From Eonycteris spelaea (taxonomy: Eukaryota > Chordata > Mammalia > Chiroptera > Pteropodidae): 64,000 bases of DNA. This document shows, in pieces, positions 24,105-35,722 of the stretch. The notes beneath the pieces were generated by a model that worked only from the letters and a program-made list of their open reading frames with translations, made no database searches and had not been told where the DNA came from. The stretch spans positions 10,393,501-10,457,500 of the forward strand of contig PUFA01000003.1 in assembly GCA_003508835.1 (NCBI GenBank). The letters are read 5' to 3'. Each line of letters starts with the position of its first letter. Position 1 is the first letter of the stretch. Both the position numbers and the translations under genes were made by a program.

Positions 24105-24303
24105 CAGGGATCAGTAAATGAGCCCCCACTATTTTTGTACATAAGGTCTAATTGGAACACAGCCATACTTACTGGTGTGCGTACTGTCTGTGGTGCTTTT
24201 GCACTGCAGTGAGAGTCGCGTGGTTGTGACAGAGACTTCAGGGACCACAGCACCTCAAGTTTTTACTACCTGGCTCTGTACAGAAGAATGTTGCTGTCTC
24301 CTG
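24105..24303 (-). mobile_element. Non-autonomous hAT transposon, short
   Basis: It starts CAGGGATCAGTAAA and ends TTGCTGTCTCCTG, decayed forms of the CAGGGGTCGGCAAAC terminal inverted repeat. Internally, 'CTAATTGGAACACAGCCATA' and 'CTACCTGGCTCTGTACAGAA' match the well-known mammalian family whose consensus contains 'TTTATTGGAACACAGCCA'. GGGTAAAG before and GATTAAAG after agree at 6 of 8 positions, as expected for an old 8-bp hAT target duplication. Orientation is by analogy. Confidence 0.75.
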
Positions 24304-25119
24304 GATTAAAGCATCACCACACCCCCTTTTGTATTTGCAAATCCTTAGAAGCAAACAGAAACTAGACTTCACGATGGTAAAGACATGAGTATCCAGATTT
24401 GTTTCATGACTTGGAAAATACATTTTTTTAAATTAAAAGTTAAGACGCATTTTTCATCAGATGTAAACAAGAAAGATAGATATAAGAGGGGAGAAGAAAG
24501 GGGAAAGTCAGAAGGTGAAGAAAGTAGTATCATTCAAGGCTGAGCAGTAGAGACTGCCAGTCTAGGCAAAGCATAGAACAAGGATTAGGATAAAATAAAA
24601 CAGTTTTGCATGTTATGGGGTGGAGAAAGGAACCTCTTGTATCCTGTGGTACCAAAAAAGGCCTAAGACATCCCAGGCATGAGTCTCTCTTTGCCTGGCA
24701 GCTCTTGCAGAGTTTGTGTGGTAGACTAAATGTGGCCACCAGGAAGATCAAATTGAGCATTGATGCCTGCACTGTTGGTGACCCCAGCCATCAGGAATCT
24801 TGAGTCCTGTACCTTGTGGGATACAAGGGTAGTGCAATGAAAGCCATCTTGGGGTCCAGTATTTCTATTGGCACATATCAGGTTGTGCTAATTTTAAAAG
24901 AGAAAATAGACAGCTGTTCCTGACTGGAAAGGACAAAGAGGAAAAGATGTTGCTGGGTTTGTACACTATGAGTTCATTTCCAGAATGAGCATGCGGAAAG
25001 CCGTTCCTTGTAGGCATCTCCTGACATCTTACAGGAAAGCTGTCCAGTTTCTCTGCACATTTGGAGACTTCTGCTTCCAGGTAGCACACAGTAGGGAGTG
25101 GCAAGCCACCACTCTTGTT

Positions 25120-26290
25120 ACAACAATTAGAAATTTTTTAAAATGGCAAAAATGTTCTTTTAAACAATATCAGAGAACTGTGAGAGAAAAGAGGACTATA
25201 CAAACTCAAATCCAGGGTGGGCTGAGAGTGCCTCTCTAGGAGCATCTACCATGTCTGGGCACAGGGTGAGCATTAGACTTGCCCTGGGCAGAGCAACTCT
25301 GAAGTAAAGAGAACCTGGCAGAACTTCTAATAGCCATGTGAGTTGCCATAGGAGATTGGAATCTAGAGGAGCTCCAAACACAGACAATTTTCTCCAAGAG
25401 AATTTTGTGCTGGGCAGCATGGAGAGGGAGGCTGGGCCAGAAAGGCCCAAGGAAGGGTCCTGCAGTCTTGGAAAGGAAACTAAGACAAGCCAGCGTAAGC
25501 ACCTTCAACAAATGATATAAATATGTAAAGACAGAGGTGTGCCTGAACCCTGCTCAGGACTTCACTTTGTCTGCCTAACAGGAAAGAGTAAAGCCTGGGG
25601 GGAAACTCTACTAACCTCAGTCTCCTCATTCTTTTATACACAAAGTCCAGTCCATAGTCAAAATTAGGAGCCAAGAGAAGAATGTGAAAATGTGGCTGAC
25701 AGGAGAAAAAGGAGACAAGAGTTTGCAGATCCACAGGTGATCCAGATGTTGAAATTTGCAGTCAGGATTTAACCATTGTAAATGTTAAAAGACAATGAAG
25801 GAAACTGCAGATGAATTGATTAAAAGATAATTTCAACAAACAATTGAAATTCATAATAAAAAATGAGTCAAATGATGAGTGGACATTCTAGAACTGCAAA
25901 GGAAAACATCTGAAATGAGAAACATTGCATGGGTTTAATAGCAGACTGGTCTCCACAGAAGAGGGGCTCAGTGAATTCAAAAATAGATTAGTAGAAAATA
26001 TACAAAACTGAAGCAAATCTAAGGGGAATAAATACAAATAAAAGCCTACCTTGGCATCCCATAGGCTAACTGCTCTAAACCAAAGATAAAGGTAAAATCT
26101 TTAAAGCAGCCAGAGAGAAAAGATACATTACTTTTTAAGGAACAGCAGTAAGATTGATGGCTCACTGTTAGCAGAAACTATGGGAGGCAGAAGAAAATGG
26201 AGTGACAGCTTTAAACTGCCAAGAAGAAAACTTCCTAACCTAGAAGTTTTCATCTACCCAGGGAAATTTAGAAACGAAGGCCAACTTTTA
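25120..26290 (+). repeat. Old L1/HAL1-type LINE fragment
   Basis: Sequence around 26100-26270 ('GGAACAGCAGTAAGATTGAT', 'AGAAACTATGGGAGGCAGAA', 'GACAGCTTTAAACTGCC') follows the order seen in old L1/HAL1 elements. The 5' portion to about 25120 is compatible but more diverged. Limits are uncertain and no intact frame remains. Confidence 0.55.
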
Positions 26291-27497
26291 TTACAGTACA
26301 ATAATATATCTCTTTGATATTATTGTTTTCCTTTTAGACAATTTTTAGGTTAGATTTTTTTAGGAAAAAATGTGTTCCTTTCAAGCCACAATCTATATAT
26401 TTTGAAAACTGAAGTCAAAATAAAGTGATATAGTGCTATTTTGGTCTATAATGCTTTATCCCCTCCCCTACATCTCAGTACATATAAATATCTTAACACT
26501 TGGGAGACTGTAGTGAGCCCTTGGGGTCTGTAAAGATGTGGGCAGTGTTCCCCTGATGGCTACATGTGAATGCAAAGGTTCCAGGAAGAGAACAGATACA
26601 TGACCAGAAGAATGGGCATCAGCAATAATCGGACAGTGAGGACAGTGACCAGAGGAGAGGGTAAAAAAGCAGAACCAAGAATGAGGTCATGAAAGAACGA
26701 ACTCATTGTGAAACTGAGTTTGACAGTCCTGGACTTATGGAAAGATATCCCTTTTAACATGACTTGGGAATCCATGTTTTCAGGGTGCCTTCTTCTTGCT
26801 TTTCTATAGGCAGAGGCATCTATGCCAGATTTGGACTGTGTTAATGTATACTTAGTAATAAACGTACTTTTCTTGTCAGGGAGCAGAGGGATATACCGAA
26901 GAGAATTTATGTCAACTTCTGCTTAGCTGGTTGTAGAGGGAAGACAATCTTGTTACAATCCTTAAAGGCTAGGTAATCCAAAGATAAATTATGTATCAAA
27001 GTCCATTGCTTTCCATTGAACCTAATAAGAAGTTGGGGTTGGTTAAAATCCAGTAGGCACATACAACCATGGTTAGAGAGTGAGTTAATGAATGTCTGTG
27101 GACATTAGATGTACATCACTGGATATCTGTGATGTGCACACTACTGTGCTGCACGGGGGGTCTGCCCTCCTGTGATCACAGGCCCTGGCCGTTGAAGGCA
27201 ACACATCCAGGCACAGAAAGTTAAAGGACAACGAAGACAGGAACACAAGTGCAGTACAAGGTGTCATGACAAAGGTGACCTAAGTGGGTTTATGGAGAGT
27301 TCAGAGCCTAGGGGGCAAGGGTCACAGGTCACAGTGTGCCTCTGTGGTGGGGACAGGCGAGCAGTCTGGATCTATCAGGTTCAAGCTGTCTGTTCTGATG
27401 CTGACAGAGCTCTGCCACTGGAGAGAGCAGGGCTATGTGTTTTCTTTGGTATTTTCCTTCTCTCTGAGCACATGGAACTCTCTGGTTAATTCTTCAG

Positions 27498-27659
27498 GAT
27501 CCACCAGTTCATGGACTCTGGGGACTGATGACTCACCCACTGTCACAGATGATGCAGCTGATGAGATCATGGACCGCATTGTCAAGTCGGCCACCCAAGT
27601 GCCCAGTCAGCGAGTGGTGCCTCGGGAGAGGAAACGCTCCCGGGCCAACCGGAAGTCTC
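27498..27659 (+). CDS. FHOD3: FHOD3 coding exon, DAD autoregulatory region (2 nt + 53 codons + 1 nt)
   Basis: The acceptor is TTAATTCTTCAG ending at 27497 and the donor TCTC/GTAAGT at 27659-27660. It encodes (G)STSSWTLGTDDSPTVTDD, then AADEIMDRIVKSATQ and VPSQRVVPRERKRSRANRKS. DEIMDRIVKSA is the DAD helix (MDxLLxxL-like) that binds the N-terminal DID to hold the formin closed, and the following basic stretch strengthens that contact. Two of the three expected ROCK target sites are here (KRS and RKS). The third lies on the next exon, 11.5 kb away. Confidence 0.96.
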
Positions 27660-28804
27660 GTAAGTGCCTTTGAGCTGAGCTGGCATGAGAAATCCACCCC
27701 ACAGGGATCTACCCTGCAGTTCTGTGTGACCCAGGAAGGGCAGAGACTCAGAGGCAGACTCCAGCAGATTGTCAGTGGTGTTGGCCATTGTGGAAGAGGG
27801 GTGCTGTAGCCACCCCTGTCCAGTGTACTTGTCATTTCTGACCAGGCCTCCCTTGTTTCACACTTTGTCCCTGGAAAGGTCTGAAAGGCCCTTACAAGTC
27901 TCTGGTTTGCAAGGGTGAGTACAGGTGGAACCATTGCCAAGTACTGCCCCAGATACTTTGCTAGATGCTTATTTCTGCCCCTCACCCAGCATCAGGAGCC
28001 ACTTTCTGGGCTGGAGATGGTCTCCCCAGGGTTCACTGCTACTCGTGAACATGTTCAAGGTGAAAACCAGTGATTGTTATGGTCATTAGGATGCTTAAAC
28101 TACTTCATGTGAGCTTAGGGTGAACAGTTCTTTTTTTATTTTCCTATCAACAAAATCAAAGCAACTGATATTTTCCTTTAGTCTGAGTTGACTGTGTGCT
28201 CCTGACCCCTGAATGATGGGTGTGGAGTGGCCCCTGTAGGCACCAGGCTGACTCTCACAGGGACTACCCTCTGTAGAAAAGCAGGGTTCCTTTGAATTCT
28301 TTCATGTCCGCTTGCATTTGCCATGACCTTTGCATGTTTCAAGAGATTGCTCAGCCCCCAAGCTTTGGCCTGTTGCCAGTCACTCAAGAGATAGCTCGAG
28401 TTTCCACCAACTCTGCCACCTGGAATAAGAGGCAATGACTAGGACAGGGATTGGTGACCTTCCACAAGAAGGAAGTCTGGTTGCCTGCTCATGTCCTGAC
28501 TGGTTCTTAAAATTGACAGAAGAGTGACTCCAAGTAGGCAGGACTTCAGTAAGAACTCAGACTCAGAGACCCCCCAGTGGTGCCACCTTTGAGGTTCACA
28601 CAGGCGGTAAGTGGGGTTTGGGCTGTATACATTGGACCCTGTGGTTCTGTTTGACCCACTGAAAAGCTTGTTTCCAGGGTAAAGAACAGTAAACCAATCA
28701 CTCTTATTTATCAGACTCTGTTCCTTTCCATGATCTGCTTTCATTTCTGATAGAGACTTTTTCCCCAGAAAGGAAAGTAACCCTTGGCAACTCCAGCAGA
28801 GAGA

Positions 28805-28970
28805 GGCAGAGCTTCTCAAACCACAGAGTTTGGGGTTCAGCAGGGGTGAGGGATAAGATTTTCATTTAGTAAGATGGGTAGCTGCGAGTCAGTTTTTTGC
28901 CCTGCTCCTAGATGAGAGCGATGGTGCTGGTCCTTGGTCCACACTTGATAACAAGGCTCTTTGGCTGTGG
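28805..28970 (+). repeat. MER5A-like hAT fragment
   Basis: 'GGCAGAGCTTCTCAAACCAC' at the start and 'GGTGCTGGTCCTTGGTCCAC' at 28925, plus 'ACTTGATAACAAGG', match the two ends of MER5A (ttctcaaa ... gctgctggtccgggaccacactttgag). Diverged. Confidence 0.6.
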
Positions 28971-29284
28971 CTCCCAACCATGGCCGCACATTAGAGGCTT
29001 CTGCAAAGTTTTGGAAATCCCAGGCATCTGGGCTGCCCTCTGGGGCCCTGCCCCTGGCCCTCAGTTAATTGGTGGGATTAGGAGGTGAGCTCTCCTTCCA
29101 CTGGGTGCATCCCCTGCCACATTTCCACTATTTTTTAAATGGAAAACTATCATTTAGAAGGACTGGCTTTTTACATCTTCAAGAATATCTTTGTGGGCTC
29201 CAACATCAATATCTAAGGCATTTACATTTATTTTTCCAACATTTTGCTATTTTCTGGCTTTGCTGTGAAGTCTTTGCCAGTCTC

Positions 29285-29450
29285 CTAGTACACCCATGTA
29301 AGAACTTGCTACTCAGAGTTGGTCCTCAGACAATGTGGACATCTCTTACAGGCTGGTTAGAAATGCCTATTCATGGAGCCCATCCCAGGGCAGCCAATTC
29401 AGACTCTGAGTTTAACAAGATCCCCAGGTGACTCATGTACGTGCAATAAG
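29285..29450 (-). repeat. MER5-like hAT fragment, antisense
   Basis: 'CAGAGTTGGTCCTCAGACAA', 'GGCTGGTTAGAAATGCC', 'AACAAGATCCCCAGGTGACT' are the landmarks of MER5-type elements (gtggtcctcgaccag ... ttgttagaaatgca ... acaagatccccaggtgatt). Confidence 0.7.
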
Positions 29451-32320
29451 GTGGAGCAGCACTGGGGTCTGAGGCCGGGAGAGGACTTGTGGGGTCCTCG
29501 GCTGTGCACATCTTCAGTGGCAAACTCTTCCTCAAGAGGTGGGGCTAATCCACACTCTCTCCACACGGCATGCTGAATCTAACTTGCTCCAGGCCAAGGC
29601 AACACTTCCCTTTTTGCCTCTCTGAAGGGGGAAAAAATAATATTTCCTTGTGGTTTAAACTTACTTTTTCTTACATACTAGGAAGGTTGAGCCTCTCGTC
29701 ATTCGCATCCCTTTTGTGTATGGATTGTCCGTAGCTTTTGTTTCCTTTTTTCTTGGTCTTTTTCATGATAAGAAATCAATTTCTTAATAGTGTTTAAAAT
29801 GAAACCTATGAAAGGCTTTTCGAGGTCTTAAGTAGGTTATCTTCAGTATTTGCCATGTATTGCCCTTGTATTAGTTATTTCAACAAACTGGTGACCAAAT
29901 GGCAGAAACCTTGGTCACTCCTGGTCTTGTTGCAATGGGCAACCTCATTGCAAGAATGACCACTGGAAGGAGTTTGGAAAAACATATTGTGGGTAGACTG
30001 AGGGAGAGGGGTCGAGAAAGGATGCCAGGCCAGGGAGTGTCCTCACAGAGATGGACAGAGTTGGTCCAGGGAGGTCAGAAAAAGAATGTGCACGAGACGG
30101 TGGCCTGCAAGTCCCTGGAAGCCAGGGTATGTGTAGCTTACACATCTGTGTTGGCAAAGAGTGTTGGCCCTGCTCTCTGGTCTAGAGAGAACCAGATTCT
30201 TAGAGAAACACATAATGTCACTGGAAACAATACCACAGTCAAATTAATTTTTCTCTTCAATCTGGCCAGAGAGATATTTTGCTTGTTTTTGTTGTCGACA
30301 TAAAATAATTTCCTTTGGTATCGTTTCCGTTCCAATCTTATGCAAAACAGCCGTATATTTTTTTACTTAGCCAAACATATTTTATCCTGTGATGCAGTTA
30401 CTACAACAAATATAGCACTGCATTTATGTAAATGTTTATCTGTAACGGGTTTAATTTATTAGTAATGGCACCATCAGCAGAAATTTAAGATGGAGGAAGT
30501 TACTTTGGTTTCCATTATAAAAGAATGATAAACTCCAGCTTTTCTCAACAGGTTAAAGGAATTAGAAAAACACAATATACAAAATTAACGTGAAGTTTCC
30601 CTTCTGGGCATCCCCCTGAAACAGTGCCTATTTAATTTGATTGTTTAATGGTGGTGATGAGGCAAGTGGATAATGAATAACCAACATATTTGGGCTCTAA
30701 CTCATTTGGCTAAAGACAATAATAGTCCAGCTATTGCAGGAAACAGAATCCATCCCATAACCTAGAAATTTATGACCTGCAAGCCACTTGAGAATCCTCC
30801 AAGATAATTAAATGTCTGCTTTCATGTTTGATGCTTGTGGCCAGGCCTACACAAGCCAAATGACCTGCTAAAGCCTGAAATAATGGGCCAGTCAGGATGC
30901 AACGAGAGCATCTTTATCAATTTGCAGGTTCCCATGGCTCAGTTCTGCTGCTTTTCCAGCTGGTGCCATCAGGGTGTCATTAAGTAAAATGTTTCACACT
31001 ATCCAGTTGATTTCTAGCCTGTGAAGTGGTTGATCTAACACACCTCATATGCTCCTCCAGATTCTAGCCAAGGCTCTCCATCAAATTGTTTTGTGTATCT
31101 GACTGAGGGAGAACGTTCCCCAAGCTCTAAGGGATTTTTTATTTTGCTTGTTCTTCTCTTATTGGAGTAGATATTTGGTCCTAGGAGTATTTGTCCTGCT
31201 AGGCCTTCTGGATATTGGCCTCCCCTAGTCTAGAAAACCCAGAAGCTGACCGGCATTTGAGGTGTCCTTATGGGTATGATTCTGTCAGGTGGGCGGAGAG
31301 GGGGAGGTGCTTTTCCTGTGTGTGTGTTTTTTTTTCTTTTGGACCCATCTTGGGAAGAGGATCTGCACCCAGCTGGCTGCCTGCATGTGGCCACCAGCCA
31401 GATGACCATGGGACAGAGCGGGGGTTAGGGACTCATTGTCTGCCTTTTCTCGTTCCCAAGGAAGCTCAGGTCTTGAGAGAGGCAGGCTGCCCCTGCTCCT
31501 GACACCTTTCCCTCTGAGAGGAGTCTGGGCCCCACCCGTGACATGACCATGGAGTTTTGGGCTCAGGGCTGTATGTCTATAAAGATGTGATTGCTTAGAT
31601 GTGACTTACAAGTAATCAACCAATTTCTTAGTTAGTTAGGATCCTAAGGTTGGTCACCTTACAAGAACAGTTCCGCATTGGGCAGAGACAGAAGTCTGAT
31701 GCCAGGGCCTGTGGGAAAGGAACGCAGAACTCTGATGAGATTTCCCTGACTCTCATCCCCTCACACCGTGACTTCCTTCTCAACGTGTGTCTTGTGAAGC
31801 TTCGACAGTCTTGTCGAAGGGCGTGTGGCAGGTTTCACGCTGATGTATCTAAAATCTAATCGTATTTCTCTTACAGAATATTAAGGGATGTGGCCATGCT
31901 TTCTGTTAGGTAGCATTTCGAGAAGAAAGGGAATGGTAGAATCTGAAAAATTATTAAAACTGTTTTGGGGAAAACAGGGTTTATGCCTCACAAAATATTA
32001 GATTCAGCCCTGGGTCTGATCAGTACACAACTGAGTTCATTCGTCTCTCTGCTTTTCCAAAGTGGTATTTGAAAACACCCAGGAATTTTCCCATTAATCT
32101 CATTTTTAAAAAATTTCCCTCCATTTAATTTAAATAGTTATTTCTTGCTTACTGTGAACCAATTTTATATTTATATAAAATTTATATTTATAGGGCAAGC
32201 CAGCGATGGCCATAGGCCAGAGGCTTTAAAACTAACACTCTTAGAATACAGTAAAATAAGATATTAGTGGAAAAAACTATATTTTCTAAAACTTTTGTCT
32301 TCTTGACAGCAGTGTCATTA

Positions 32321-32421
32321 CTGTTTACTTAGCACATAATTATCGTAGAGCTCATCAAAGCTGGACTGACCCCTCCTCCCAAGACAGTGGAGGGCACTCA
32401 CCTGTGTGTGTAGGACACAGG
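32321..32421 (+). repeat. Direct duplication, copy 1 (~101 bp)
   Basis: It starts CTGTTTACTTAGCA and ends CACCTGTGTGTGTAGGACAC plus AGG. It is similar along its whole length to 33999-34099 (for example AAGCTGGACTGA, CCTCCTCCCAAGACAG and the shared end), with scattered substitutions. I do not recognise it as a known repeat family. Confidence 0.9.
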
Positions 32422-33998
32422 GCAGGAAGATAAAGAGACCACATCCACAAGAAAACCAAAAGTCTTGTGTCAGGAGTCTCTACGTTTTAGAGGGCCTGTG
32501 CCCATTGGGAGGAGTGCCACCATCAGTGCCCCTCAGGCTGCAGAAGGAGGGGGACCAGAACAGGATGCAGCTGAAAGTGGCTCTCTCATTCGCCAGGGCC
32601 TGTTGTGAGTTTCAAAAACTTTTCCCTAGAAAAGGGAGGTGGGGAAGTGAAGAAGCCATTTGCAGCCTTTGCTCTGCATGGGGGTGGGGTCCTTGGAGGC
32701 GGGGGTGGGTGAACGCAGGAAGGGGACTTGGAAGGAGGAGGAATGGGCATGATTAGAGTCTGGGAACTGAGGAGAGACACGAGGCTGAAACCAGAGCAGG
32801 TGCTGTCAGAACTGTAAACAGACCCCAAAACACTGGTGCCCCAGAAGCAGGTCCAAAACAGGAGTGTATGGGCCTCGCTTCTGAGCCCACAGGGGTGGGA
32901 GCTGCCCCATACCCCACAGCAGGGCCAGGCCAGAGGCAAGACTCCGAGGTGGCAAGAAATTCAGGCAGAAGCCTCGGAGTTACAGAGGTGATGCAGAAGA
33001 GTTTGAAAGTGTTTCACTGCACTGAATGGCTTTCTGGTCGTTTCATTTTCAGACGATTCACCCTCCTGTAGTGGGAACTAACACACTGAAAGAGGTGGCT
33101 GACTTGGGTGTTCTTCACCATGCATCTCTGTGTGCCAGGCAACCATTTGGCCAGGGGTGAAGGTTCAAGAGGAGGGGGAATCAGTAAAAAAGGAATCCGA
33201 GAATCTGTCTTTCCTCCTCTGAGAACTGTTCTGAACGCGCAGTGGGGGTTCCCGTCAGGGTACTTTGTAAAATGCCAAGCAACTTACTGACGGGAGATTT
33301 TGGTATTTTGCTGCCTTTGCTGCCAAGTTCAAATGGAACCGATTTCCGAACATGGGAATTTGCACAACAGAGGGGGAAACTGGGTCCTCCACACATTACT
33401 TGGCCTCACCGAGCCCCGGTTTTCTTCCAGACATTGAGGGCTGTAGTGCCAGCCTCTCAGGGCAGTCGTGCGGGTTGAGTGGGGCGCTTGTGGTTCGTAC
33501 CACCCTCTCTCCCTTCCATGCCCTGTCGCACTGCTGCCGAGAGGACCTAGGCCTGGTGGGAATATGAAGCTGCCTGCAGGTGCTTGGGGCCCGCTGTGCT
33601 AAAGTCACAAGGGAGCCTGTGCACGGAAACCTCACCTACCCCGTCGTCATTCCGCTCCATCACCTACCTTACTCTCCAAGCACCACTGTCCATCTCATTT
33701 GGCCTGCTGTAATTCATCACCTGGACCCATCTTCACCTCACCTTTTACCTCACAGTGCTGCTTTAATTGGTGTGCACCGAAGGCTAGATCATCAGCATAG
33801 TACTTGTCCAGTACTGTGACATCCCAGGGGGAAGAACCGATGAGCTGGACTTCATCTTTAAACAGGGAAGGCAGTTGCGTCCTGCTCAGGACTTGAAATG
33901 CTAAAAACCCTGAGTCTGAGATCCTGAGCTGCCCCTTCCTTCTTACCTATAGGCTTCCCCAAGTTGGTTCTGGTTCTTTCAGAAAACAGTGGGGAGAA

Positions 33999-34099
33999 CT
34001 GTTTACTTAGCATGTAATTATTCTTAGAGCGCATAAAGCTGGACTGATGCCTCCTCCCAAGACAGAAGAGGGCGCCCACCTGTGTGTGTAGGACACAGG
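33999..34099 (+). repeat. Direct duplication, copy 2 (~101 bp)
   Basis: Second copy of the segment at 32321-32421, in the same orientation and 1678 bp downstream. Similarity fades on both sides, so it is not part of a larger visible tandem duplication. Confidence 0.9.
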
Positions 34100-34589
34100 C
34101 CACACTCCATCTCCCTCCCGTCACCCATAACGTGACTCATATGAGGCAGTCTGTTTTTGCATTTTAGCTGATTGAAGAGCACTGGGTGTGAATGTGGCCA
34201 CAGAGTATAGGAGGGAAGCATAGGAGTGCCCTGCAGAGCTAAGGCCATGGGCAGGCCAGGGGTGATAGAAAGCCCCTGATACTTTAAGTATTTCTAAGAG
34301 CCATCTCAGTATGAGTGTACTTATTCTGGCTTATGCAGAGCTCAGAGACTTCAACCCTGTCACCACGAAGGCCATTACCTTCCTGGGAGCCTGCCTTTCC
34401 TTGTGTCTCAGTCAGAAGGCAGTGATTTAAGTTAGGAACCCCACACCTAACTGGCCATTTGAATTTCCCAGGAAGATTATATGGACCGCTCCCCAAGTTT
34501 TTTGTTATGTGTGTCTGGGCTGAGTCTAAGAAGTTGAGTTTAAATCAACCAGGATTGAGAACCTTGGCTTGTTATTATATCCAGGTTTC

Positions 34590-34960
34590 ATTTTTTTACC
34601 TTTTTATTTTGAAATAATTTATACTTATAAAAAAGTTGCCAAAATAGCACAGAGAGTTGCCTTTTATGCTTCACCCAGCTTCCCCTCATGTTCACACATT
34701 GCATAGTATAGGACAGTTGATCGAAACTAAGAAATTATCATTGGTATAATACGATTAACTGAACTCTAGGCTTGATTCATGTTTCACCAGTTTCTCCACT
34801 TTCTGTTCCATGATCCTACCCAAGAACCCACATTATACTTCCTAGTCTCTCCCTCATATCTGTGGAGGACATTTCATAACGTTGGCACTTTTGAAAAGTA
34901 TTGGTCAGTTATTTTGCAGAATGCTTGTCAACTTGGGAAACCTCTGCTTTTAATGGACAA
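34590..34960 (-). repeat. L1M 3' end, antisense
   Basis: 'TTTATTTTGAAATAATTTAT', 'GTTGCCAAAATAGCACAGAG', 'TTCACCCAGCTTCCCCTCAT' and 'ATTATCATTGGTATAATACG' occur in the order seen in the reverse complement of old L1M 3' ends. Confidence 0.75.
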
Positions 34961-35519
34961 GATTTTATGTGGTTCAAAAAAGACGGAGGGTGGAAATAAG
35001 AAAAAGAACCAAGATGATGAAATCAATGACATTGAGAACCAAAACCAAAACCCCAGAGAAAGTCTAACATTAAATCACTAAGAACTATACCCCTTAAAAC
35101 AACTTTCTACATTTTAAGTCCATAGGGGCAAAATGGGACCTGGCATTTTTTTCTCTGCTAAGCAGACAGTTCTCTCAAGGAACAAAGGGTGCAAAAATGG
35201 ACCGCTTTGAATAGCAGCAGGGCCAATGACCTCCCAGCCACAAAATACATACATGTAAGATACCTCAAAGTTCTAACATTAGTCCTTAAAACCTAGGCGC
35301 ACTGCTCTCAGTATACTCAGCAGAAAATCTTTAGAATCTTTGGAATTACAACATCTTATTTCCATTCTTTGCTATTGTGTGTAAAAATATATATATTTGT
35401 CAATGATCCAAAGGTAAAGGAGCACAAATGGATTTCTGTCACATAGAAATAAAACTCAGTGCCTTTCCCATGGTTAGAACATGTCCCGCCAGGCCTTGGC
35501 AGGGCACAGCTGTTTCCAG

Positions 35520-35722
35520 GGTGGGCTATGAGTTAAATGTCCTGGCTCAAATCCTTCTCTACCACTTACTGTGTGTGCATGAGCCAAGGACTCCATCTCC
35601 GCCATTCGCTCGCTTGGGGGAGATAACAGTACCCATCTCATAGGGTTTCCACAAAGGTTAGATGGAATGATCCATGTTCTGGCTCAGTAAATGGTGACCG
35701 CCTTTGCCATTATTCTCAGATT
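35520..35722 (+). repeat. MIR SINE
   Basis: 'CTGGCTCAAATCCTTCTCTA', 'CCACTTACTGTGTG', 'AGATAACAGTACCCATCTCA', 'TAGGGTTTCCACAAAGGTTA' match the MIR core and 3' half. Confidence 0.85.

Larger units (their letters stand above)
23840..27497 (+). other. FHOD3: FHOD3 intron (3.7 kb)
   Basis: It contains a complete-looking short hAT transposon (24105-24303) and an old plus-strand L1/HAL1-like LINE stretch (about 25120-26290). I see no exon-like segment. Confidence 0.8.

Noticed and set aside
27533..27985. 150-residue minus-strand ORF
   Set aside because: It is the shadow of the GC-richer FHOD3 DAD exon on the other strand.
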